A stretch of 39,729 nt of DNA from Oscillatoria sp. Its GTDB lineage: Bacteria > Cyanobacteriota > Cyanobacteriia > Cyanobacteriales > Laspinemataceae. The stretch lies in assembly GCA_011390515.1 (NCBI GenBank), contig JAABSJ010000029.1:1-39729 (forward strand), given 5' to 3'. Both the position numbers and the translations under genes were made by a program. The stretch's first letter is position 1. The number at the start of each line of letters is the position of its first letter. The notes beneath the pieces were generated by a model. The model was not told the DNA's origin. It did no database searches and saw nothing but the letters and a program-made list of their open reading frames with translations. Of this stretch, positions 34,001-39,729 are shown one piece after another.

Positions 34001-34049
34001 TTAAAAAGGATTCCAACGCACGGAAAAATACAGCCCGTTTTCTTGCCAT
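31035..34049 (-). CDS. TPR-CHAT peptidase with in-frame repeat insertion
   Basis: A 1004-residue protein. The N-terminus is basic with a membrane or signal-anchor helix at about 21-38. Residues 53-118 are two copies of a 33-residue Gly/Pro-rich unit encoded by a DNA repeat. TPR motifs begin at about 125 (LEQGRNWYEQGRYSEAVTAF) and extend to about 600. The CHAT domain occupies the last 300 residues, with His865 in HMATHGKFSS and Cys916 in LSACETADGD, the caspase-like catalytic pair, and the closing APYILVGNW motif. The start lies inside the 3' end of the TpsA-TpsB gene (49 bp overlap), indicating a shared transcript. Such TPR-CHAT proteins are common next to haemagglutinin-type secretion genes in cyanobacteria. 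The substrate is unknown. Confidence 0.9.
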   Translation of the reverse strand: MARKRAVFFRALESFLNRGFRLVLLGLLGFILTLSFSLWKIAVSSAIPSQIVGPLPKPLPYEGRGFDAPPSLAGKGVGGLGLAQEGPLPKPLPYKGRGFPAPPSLRGKGVGGLGLFKSETISNNISLLEQGRNWYEQGRYSEAVTAFQQAAEQYSQLGDIVNQSLALSSLSLTYQKLGEWDAAQTASTRSLEVLTALPRDTMAQAVALNVQGHLHLNLAQAEAAFQSWEQAAVTYGKLGDKLGERGALLNQSQALEQMGYYRRSCQTLLQVVGAEHITCDQLDAAANLSQVLASFERESSIEIQGTALRSLGNVLRAIGQLEQSEKLLTQSLALAGQVNSNAQQSLSLFYLANTQSAFTEQKQDYGELPAAKRYREQAIFSYQKALVTTPFPRVKLLAQVNQLRLLLESRDANTTDREIRQLFETIQAQLADIPLSQTRIDARLNLACSVMQCSQLIQGESVENIPVSREEIETLLQTALTEAETLGDVRLQSAALGLLGQFYEYQDLAQGAKNRPSASWEEANTFTEKALALATERNAAELRYQWQWQLGRLRAEIGDLRGAIANYSDAVTTLDLLRNDLLTVNADVQFSFRDNVEPMYRGFVDLLLQTADENPSNLQQAIQLIDALQLAELENFLQCNLTNPYIQGEDASEQLARSLNDITRDSALIYPILLPDRIEVLFKLPHQPLSRHTTALSREEVRKNIKTLREKLVKPSPLEELIRYSGPLYQGLIAPIASALDSNPDVKTLVFVLDGELRNIPLAVLYDTANQQYLIEKNYALALLPNLQIFDLEKSSQQRQVLATGVTDGLTVGERNFAPLNVRNELENIRNLVDTQILLNGQFTPNRLQRALTIQPFSIVHMATHGKFSSNPEETYILVYGDNSATGELIGPNDLERLLRDRNGETSLELLVLSACETADGDNRATLGLAGLALRAGTTSTLATLWRVRDDSTIQLMEQFYTELMQSGVTKAEALHRAQKALLKLPNYRNPRSWAPYILVGNWR
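33696..33893. repeat. Two 99 bp palindromic repeats inside the TPR-CHAT gene
   Basis: On the minus strand the units run 33893-33795 and 33794-33696. Each starts GGACCTCTCCCCAAACCCCT, contains two inverted-repeat stems of C and G runs around TACGAG/TACAAG and TGCAGG/TAAGAG-like loops, and ends near GGGGGGTTAGGTCT. The 99 bp period keeps the reading frame and encodes units such as GPLPKPLPYEGRGFDAPPSL. The outer ends GACCT/AGGTC are inverted, as in a small mobile palindrome. Confidence 0.9.
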
Positions 34050-37000
34050 GTTCTATCTCTTGAATCAATGTTAACTAACGGAATGCCCCAATCTAATCGC
34101 GCTTGCAAGGCATCGGAGACTTGCAATTGTAACCCTAATCCGGTAGAAATTAAAGTATTCTGGTCCGGATTGGGGCGATTGTCACTGTCCCAATTCCACC
34201 CGACTCCTAAATCGGCAAAAGGAATGATTTGTAAGCGGGTTTGCCATTGGGGAAGTTGGAGGATGGGATATTGAAATTCCAAGGAAGCAAATGCGCCATT
34301 ATCCACCAGTAAGGCATCTTGTCGATAGCCCCGGACGCTGTTAAATCCCCCAATGCTATACTGTTCTATGGGAAGTAGAGAACTGGTGGACAATTGTAAG
34401 TCACCGCGTAGAATAAATAAGGGATTCATTCCTTGTCCGGGGCGCGGTTCTCCGATGCGCCGGACCCACTGTCCTTGTCCTCGCCAGGAGAAGAATTGAC
34501 TATCGGGGCCGTTGTCATTTTGGGTGGCATCAAATGCAGTTAATCCTAAGCTAAATTCTGACCGGGCGGCGAAGATTTGGCGGGAGTCTTGTCGTAAGGC
34601 ATCTTGAAAGAATCGTAAGGCAGAAACGCGGGTTTCGCCCTTTTCATTGGCCCCAGGAGAGAGGGGGAATTTGACCCCTAATAAGGAGGTTTCACTTTCC
34701 CTTCGGGAGGCGGTTAATCCGAGGGCGAATTCTGTCCGGATTAAATCCGTGGCGTTGATGAGAGATGCTTCAGGATTGGTTGGAGTAATTCGTTGAATTA
34801 AAGGGTGACGATAGCTGAGTTCGTAGGTGCGAGAATTCGCTTCAATATCAACTCTATCAAAGGGGGGTTCAATGATTTCACTATCCCCTGTGCTATAGCG
34901 AAAACTGAGGGTATTATTGTTAGCAGTCAACGGGACCGCATAGCTAACGTCGATCGCCTGACTGCCATCGGTATTGGCATAATTCAAGCTGGCAATGTCA
35001 CCGAGTCCTAACAAATTGTATTGGGTGAGTTGCGCTTGGCGACGCAGACTGCCGACGGAGGGCGATCGCCCGTTATCGATTGTGAATTGGGGGGTCAAAA
35101 ATCTCGCACTTTCCACTCGGACTGAGAGTAAACTGGTATCCGGTGCAATGCCGGTGGCAAGTTCTGCTGTCAGGGTTTCCAGTCGCGGGTCAAATTGCAG
35201 CAGGTAGAGGGATTCTAAGAGGGTTTCGGGATTGACGAGATCTCCGGGTTGTAATCCCAGGCGACTGCGAATATAGGACCGATAGGAATCGTTAAGTCGA
35301 TTACTCCCGGTGATTTGGATGTCTTCCAGGCGGTTTTCTACCACTTGGATGGCAACGACGCCATTGCGGACGATTTGAGGCGGAATGAAGGCCCCAGACC
35401 CGATATACCCCTGTTGCTGATACCAGGTGGAAATTGCTGTTGCTGCTTCTTGGAGTTCGGCAAAGGTGAGGGTGCGATCGCGATAAGTGTCGGTGAGGGT
35501 TGCCAGTTGTTCTGGGGGAATGGCGGTACTATTTTGGACTTCAAACTTTTCAACGGTGAGGGTTTCAGGGTTTGTGCTATTTTCTGCTAAGGTTTTGGGC
35601 TGTTGTGCGGTGAGACAGCCGGCCAAGAGAGGTGAGACGGAGGCGATCGCCGGTTCCGATCCAATCAGTTCGACTTCCCCGCGATCGCCGATCCGGATTC
35701 CCGTTGCGGCAATTCTGGGGATTACCTGGGGTGGGATTTGATTCTGAATCCTTTCCCCGAGAGAGTTTCCGGGTGCATCACCTTCCAGGAATCGCCAATC
35801 TTCCCAGGTGTTACTCGGTGTGAGAGTATCCGTGGGACTGGGGGGAATGCCACCTTTGCCGGTTTCCAAAAACTGGCTATTTTCGACAATTCGACAAGGG
35901 TCGCGATCGATGAGTGCTGCTACATCTACAATGTTATTGTCTAATTCCACCACACCGCGACTGGGGTCGATGTCGGGAGTTGTGAGGTCAACTTGTCCGC
36001 TTAAGGCGGGATCCGTGCGAGAAATGGCGGTAATATCGCTGGTATTGGGAAGGTCCAAACTGGGGTCAAATTGCGTTAAATCGCCATCGAAGAGGGTGTC
36101 TAATTCGGATCGGTTTCGGGTCGTCAATCCAAACAGTGCTTGTGCATCAATGGCGATCGCACCCCCACTCCCCTCAAAGGCATTGGCAGAAATATTGCTA
36201 TTTTCCAAGGCAGCAATAATCTCCGTATTGATATTAATATTTCCCCCATTTCCCGGCAAGTTAGCAGTCCCAGCAGTCGTAGAAATTTGACTGCCTTCGC
36301 GCATCAAAATGGTATCCGCTTGCAGTTGCAAATTTCCTCCTTCTCCCGAGGCCGTTTCCGCAGAAAACCGGCCCGCATTGAGGGTAAATTCAGAACTTGT
36401 TACCTGCAAATTTCCGGCAGAACCCCCACCAAAACGGGCATCAACAGCAATCTTTGCCCCTTCAGAAATATTTACTTGTTCAGCAGCAATATTCAACGTT
36501 CCGGCATTACCCGGTCCCGTGGTTGTCACAGTGACCCGACTGGGTAATAACCCATCAGCATCTTGGGTGGGTAACGGTTGAATCGGAGGAAAATTGGACT
36601 TTCCAGAAATATCTAATTCGGAGGTTTCCAGGGTAACTGAACCGCCTTGTCCGTCGGTGAAAGTATCCGCAGAAATTGCTCCCCCTTCTCCCAGCAGAAT
36701 CCGATTGGCAAAGACAACGATATTCCCCGCATTTCCCCCTGTATTAAAGTTTAAAATCGGTTCGGGCGAGTCGGGAGTAAACTCTACAAAAGGTTGGGAT
36801 TGACTAAATAAACCACTGGAAAATCCGGTGGAATCTGTGCCAATAATTTCTAGGGTTTCGGCAACGTTGACCGTTAATCTTCCTCCCTGTCCAAATGCTT
36901 GGGTACTAACGGAAATTTGCCCTCCTTCTTGTAGGGTGATGTTTCCGGCATTAATTATCACATTGCCGCCTGGAACTTCCCCTTGAGTAACCGCAGTAAT

Positions 37001-38527
37001 TTCCGCGCGATCGCCGATGAGTAACCGTCCCGTGGACACATTAACATTTCCCGCTTGTCCAGTGGAAATGGGTGCAACAAAAGTGGCAATTCGAGTGGGT
37101 GCAAACTCACCGCGTGGGTTCGTTGCACCGCCGGTCATTTCTAATAATCCGGTATTGTTAATTGTCACTGTTCCGGAATTGCCAAACGCTAAAGTGGCCG
37201 CCGAAATTGTGGCCCCATCTCTGAGGATGAGGCGATCGCTATTAATCGTGATATCCCCGGCAGTTCCCGTGGCAGGAATGGGGTTAATTCGTCTGAATTC
37301 CACTCCACTCAACAAGCTACTCGGACCCACCGGAGAAAATCCCCTAATTTCAATTTCACGGGCGGTAATGGCTAAATTTCCGCCTCTTCCGGCACTATAG
37401 GTACTGGTTAAAATTTGTGCGCCATCGGTGAGGGTCAAACGATTGGTTTCCAGGGTTAAGTTACCGGCATTTCCCTCCCCTTCAGTTTGATTAAAAATAC
37501 CCGCAGCAAAGGCATTTGGCGGAGAATCCGGGGGCGTTGGAAAGAGGAGAAATCCCCTCATTTCGATTTCGTTCGCTTGAATTTTGACATCTTGTCCCGA
37601 TGCAGAACCATAGGTACTACTTGTGATGCCAGAATTTTCTACAAGCAGGCGATCGCCTCGGACTTGAATCCCACCGCCACCTCCACGAGAGTTAGGAAAT
37701 CCAGGAGGCAAACTACTCGCATCCACCACAGAATTATTCACCAGTTGAATAGAACCGGGTTGAATGACTGCCTGATAATCTAAGGAAAATCCGGTATTAT
37801 TTGGGACTAAATTAACCGAACCCTCAACCACACCCCCGAGTTCAATCTGGCCTTCAAAGGCAGCGAGATTGCCATTATTTAAAACAACCTCTCCCCCCAC
37901 CAATCCTAAACTCTGTCCCGGGGAAACGGCTAATCCTAACGGTGCTCCGATACTATTGCTGGGAAATTGTTCCGGACTCGCCTGGGACTGATTAACAATT
38001 CGCCCTGTATTATTAGCAAATTGCAGTTCGGTGGGAATGCTAATCGTTAATAACGGGGAAGTTGCCGCAATATCTGTACTAAATAGACTGCCATCAGCAA
38101 ATGCAATGGCATTAGCAGTGGTGGCCAAAAATGAACCGCCAATTTGCAGTTGGGCGTTCGGTCCAAAAATAATTCCATTAGAATTGATTAAAAATAAATT
38201 AGCGGGACCATTGGTTTGCAGAATTCCATCAATATTAGAAGGATTACTCCCGGTGATGCGGGAAAAGATATTTTCTAGGGTTAAATTATGATTAAAAAAT
38301 GCAGTTTCCCCCGTGAGCACGGAAAACTGGTCAAAACTATGAAATAAATTGTTACCTCGGACCGTTCCTCCTTCAATAATTAGGGTATTTCCCTCGGTGA
38401 ACACCGTGGTGGGTTGAGGAAGGGTCGCATCCGGGACGATTTGAGCGATTGCAGAAGGGGCGATCGCCAGGTATCCCCCCACCAGACTGCTCAAAATCCA
38501 GCATCCGGTCAAAACATTCGGTTTCAT
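34001..38527 (-). CDS. TpsA-TpsB fusion: haemagglutinin joined to its outer-membrane transporter
   Basis: 1508 residues. A signal peptide (1-29, ending SAIAQ) precedes a TPS secretion domain with FNHNLTLENIFSRITG and FLINSNGIIFGP (about 75-130), then a long beta-helix. At about 872-915 comes the tail of cyanobacterial secreted haemagglutinins: DPCRIVENSQFLETGKGGIP and then WEDWRFL. Normally the protein ends there. Here a linker leads to POTRA domains from about 985 (RTLTFAELQEAATAISTWYQ; VAIQVVENRLEDIQITG) and a 16-strand-type ShlB/FhaC barrel (GGFNSVRGYRQD) ending in an aromatic F, the Omp85-type C-terminal signal. The TpsB part has no signal peptide of its own. Secreted and pore-forming partners are therefore one chain. 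It precedes and overlaps the TPR-CHAT gene. Confidence 0.9.
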   Translation of the reverse strand: MKPNVLTGCWILSSLVGGYLAIAPSAIAQIVPDATLPQPTTVFTEGNTLIIEGGTVRGNNLFHSFDQFSVLTGETAFFNHNLTLENIFSRITGSNPSNIDGILQTNGPANLFLINSNGIIFGPNAQLQIGGSFLATTANAIAFADGSLFSTDIAATSPLLTISIPTELQFANNTGRIVNQSQASPEQFPSNSIGAPLGLAVSPGQSLGLVGGEVVLNNGNLAAFEGQIELGGVVEGSVNLVPNNTGFSLDYQAVIQPGSIQLVNNSVVDASSLPPGFPNSRGGGGGIQVRGDRLLVENSGITSSTYGSASGQDVKIQANEIEMRGFLLFPTPPDSPPNAFAAGIFNQTEGEGNAGNLTLETNRLTLTDGAQILTSTYSAGRGGNLAITAREIEIRGFSPVGPSSLLSGVEFRRINPIPATGTAGDITINSDRLILRDGATISAATLAFGNSGTVTINNTGLLEMTGGATNPRGEFAPTRIATFVAPISTGQAGNVNVSTGRLLIGDRAEITAVTQGEVPGGNVIINAGNITLQEGGQISVSTQAFGQGGRLTVNVAETLEIIGTDSTGFSSGLFSQSQPFVEFTPDSPEPILNFNTGGNAGNIVVFANRILLGEGGAISADTFTDGQGGSVTLETSELDISGKSNFPPIQPLPTQDADGLLPSRVTVTTTGPGNAGTLNIAAEQVNISEGAKIAVDARFGGGSAGNLQVTSSEFTLNAGRFSAETASGEGGNLQLQADTILMREGSQISTTAGTANLPGNGGNININTEIIAALENSNISANAFEGSGGAIAIDAQALFGLTTRNRSELDTLFDGDLTQFDPSLDLPNTSDITAISRTDPALSGQVDLTTPDIDPSRGVVELDNNIVDVAALIDRDPCRIVENSQFLETGKGGIPPSPTDTLTPSNTWEDWRFLEGDAPGNSLGERIQNQIPPQVIPRIAATGIRIGDRGEVELIGSEPAIASVSPLLAGCLTAQQPKTLAENSTNPETLTVEKFEVQNSTAIPPEQLATLTDTYRDRTLTFAELQEAATAISTWYQQQGYIGSGAFIPPQIVRNGVVAIQVVENRLEDIQITGSNRLNDSYRSYIRSRLGLQPGDLVNPETLLESLYLLQFDPRLETLTAELATGIAPDTSLLSVRVESARFLTPQFTIDNGRSPSVGSLRRQAQLTQYNLLGLGDIASLNYANTDGSQAIDVSYAVPLTANNNTLSFRYSTGDSEIIEPPFDRVDIEANSRTYELSYRHPLIQRITPTNPEASLINATDLIRTEFALGLTASRRESETSLLGVKFPLSPGANEKGETRVSALRFFQDALRQDSRQIFAARSEFSLGLTAFDATQNDNGPDSQFFSWRGQGQWVRRIGEPRPGQGMNPLFILRGDLQLSTSSLLPIEQYSIGGFNSVRGYRQDALLVDNGAFASLEFQYPILQLPQWQTRLQIIPFADLGVGWNWDSDNRPNPDQNTLISTGLGLQLQVSDALQARLDWGIPLVNIDSRDRTWQENGLYFSVRWNPF

Positions 38528-38556
38528 GCACCATGAACTTAGAGAGACCGATACTG

Positions 38557-38562
38557 ATTATA
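38557..38562 (-). promoter_or_regulatory. Candidate -10 box for the TpsA-TpsB gene
   Basis: A consensus TATAAT on the minus strand about 30 bp before the ATG. A TTGATA lies upstream but with a 12 bp spacer, so the -35 match is poor. The divergent 239 bp gap to the Uma2 gene contains no gene and should carry both promoters. Confidence 0.3.
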
Positions 38563-38766
38563 GGGCAGGTTGGTTATCAAATTGCGATCGGCTCTCCACA
38601 ATTGATCTATAAAAATTAGCGCCCCTTCTCCCAGCCCGAGATTCAATCAACCCGAATGTCAAGGCTGGATATGATACCATAGTAAAGGGCTAAAATAAAT
38701 TTAGGTTGGTCCTAGTTGTCCCGTCATTAAAAAACAGCTAAAACTAGAAATTTGGAGGAATATCTG

Positions 38767-39549
38767 ATGCGGTTTAAGTATCCAACTCAGCAAAGTGACC
38801 CCCCACTTTCTCCCCGAGAAACCCTACCGACGATGTATGATTTACCGAGTGAAAACCCGGAGGAACCTGGATTGCCAGACGAATTTCACGACCTACAACC
38901 GGAACTATTGCGCCAGACGTTTTGTTCGCCGAAATATGACAGCAGTCGGACTTTTAGCGCCAGCGACATGAACCTTTATTATGATGTTCATCACCAGAAT
39001 TGGTATAAACGACCGGATTGGTTTGGGGTCGTGGGAGTTCCGAGACTCTATGACGGAACCGACTTGCGCCTGAGTTATGTAATCTGGCAAGAAGGAATTG
39101 CACCAAAGGTAGTCGTGGAATTACTCTCACCGGGAACCGAAGACGAAGATTTGGGGAAAACCACGCGCCAATCGGATAAACCTCCAACGAAATGGGAAGT
39201 TTACGAACAGATTTTGCAGGTTCCCTATTATGTTGTTTTTGATCGCTACTGTGATCATTTAAGAGGGTTTCGGTTAGTGGGGGGGGTTTATGAAGAAATT
39301 ACCCTCAAAACACCCCAAATTTGGATCAGTGATTTAGAGTTGGGGTTGGGATTATGGAAAGGAAGTTATAGCGGGATTGATCGCCTTTGGTTAAGGTGGT
39401 GTGATCTGGATGGAAATTGGATTCCCACCCCCCCTGAACGGGAATTGGTCGCGCAACAACAGTTACAAAAGGAACGTGAACGCGCCGATCGCCTGGAACA
39501 ACTACTGCGATCGCGTGGCATTGACCCGGATAGTTTAATAGAAGGGTAG
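38767..39549 (+). CDS. Uma2 family (DUF820) putative nuclease
   Basis: 260 residues, complete. The frame can begin at TTG 38752, but the ATG at 38767 is preferred because GGAGG lies eight bases upstream. After an acidic N-terminal region (ENPEEPGLPDEF) comes the Uma2 core: KRPDWFGVVGVPRLYD, then PKVVVELLSPGTEDEDLGKT, and VPYYVVFDRYCDHLRGFRLV. The D and E-x-x residues fit a PD-(D/E)XK-like site. The C-terminal coiled coil and LLRSRGIDPD ending match the first Uma2 in the window (6923-7672), though the proteins are diverged. The function of Uma2 proteins is not known. Confidence 0.85.
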   Translation: MRFKYPTQQSDPPLSPRETLPTMYDLPSENPEEPGLPDEFHDLQPELLRQTFCSPKYDSSRTFSASDMNLYYDVHHQNWYKRPDWFGVVGVPRLYDGTDLRLSYVIWQEGIAPKVVVELLSPGTEDEDLGKTTRQSDKPPTKWEVYEQILQVPYYVVFDRYCDHLRGFRLVGGVYEEITLKTPQIWISDLELGLGLWKGSYSGIDRLWLRWCDLDGNWIPTPPERELVAQQQLQKERERADRLEQLLRSRGIDPDSLIEG

Positions 39550-39631
39550 AGTGAATACTCTCTCAACAGATGCAAAAGACGACGGAGTTTGTCACTAAGA
39601 ACAAGAGAGATGATTGGACGGGTTCTCAATT

Positions 39632-39729
39632 GTTCGTAGTAACAACTTCAGTCGTTTCTTAAGTTCGTAGTAACGACTTCAGTCGTTTCTTAAGTTCGTA
39701 GTAACGACTTCAGTCGTTTCTTAAGTTCG
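39632..39729. repeat. Tandem 31 bp repeats at the right edge
   Basis: Three complete units (39632, 39663, 39694) and the start of a fourth cut by the window edge. Each reads GTTCGTAGTAACGACTTCAG followed by TCGTTTCTTAA. The first has AACAACT in place of AACGACT. It is the same family as the 34 bp array at 20135-20523, with a different tail. Confidence 0.95.

Noticed and set aside
39632..39729. CRISPR array at the right edge
   Set aside because: Same repeat family, head to tail without spacers.

Overview
The window is cyanobacterial. HIP1-type GCGATCGC palindromes are scattered through most of it. It carries a chloroplast-type ycf35 gene next to a DUF2997 gene and a 4Fe-4S ferredoxin, a type IV pilus pilB-pilT-pilC cluster, Uma2 proteins, DUF1822/DUF928/CHASE2-CHAT genes and a haemagglutinin-type two-partner secretion protein. 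That mix and the many small dispersed hairpin repeats suggest a filamentous, Oscillatoria-like cyanobacterium (inference, no database search). No tRNA, rRNA, CRISPR array or transposase gene was seen.

Layout. 1-6.5 kb: the 3' end of a DUF2993-like gene, then a leftward cluster of a UPF0104-type membrane protein followed by three tandem paralogous polytopic membrane proteins. 6.6-9.5 kb: a decayed toxin-antitoxin remnant, a Uma2 protein, an internally deleted copy of a retropepsin-like gene, two abutting MITE-like elements, an intact two-gene unit (unknown protein plus retropepsin-like protein) and a pentapeptide-repeat protein. 9.6-13.9 kb: a saccharopine-dehydrogenase-like oxidoreductase, the DUF2997-Ycf35-ferredoxin operon, a YiaA/B-type membrane protein and an unknown protein. 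14.0-18.6 kb: pilC, pilT and pilB, transcribed leftward as B, T, C. 18.6-21.5 kb: two tiny paralogous membrane proteins, a long tandem repeat array interrupted by a MITE-like element, and an NfeD-like protein whose C-terminus is encoded by the array.

21.5-28.1 kb is a rightward four-gene operon: a sigma-70-like protein, a DUF1822 protein, a CHAT peptidase fused to a transmembrane CHASE2 sensor, and a DUF928 protein. 28.1-31.0 kb is an AT-richer leftward island bounded by oppositely oriented hairpin-repeat clusters. It encodes a membrane-anchored small GTPase, a protein with two C-terminal membrane helices and an unrecognised 249-residue protein. 31.0-38.5 kb holds a TPR-CHAT protein, with two in-frame copies of a palindromic repeat, overlapped by a 1508-residue protein that joins a complete TpsA-like haemagglutinin to a complete TpsB-like outer-membrane transporter. 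The window ends with a second Uma2 gene and the same 31-34 bp repeat seen at 20 kb.

Working picture. Two CHAT (caspase-like) peptidases lie within about 10 kb. One is coupled to an extracytoplasmic CHASE2 sensor with a sigma-like partner, the other sits beside a surface-secretion fusion, and a GTPase/membrane-protein module lies between them. The strongest candidates for something undescribed are the GTPase island, the TpsA-TpsB fusion, and the way small palindromic repeats have entered or reshaped several genes.
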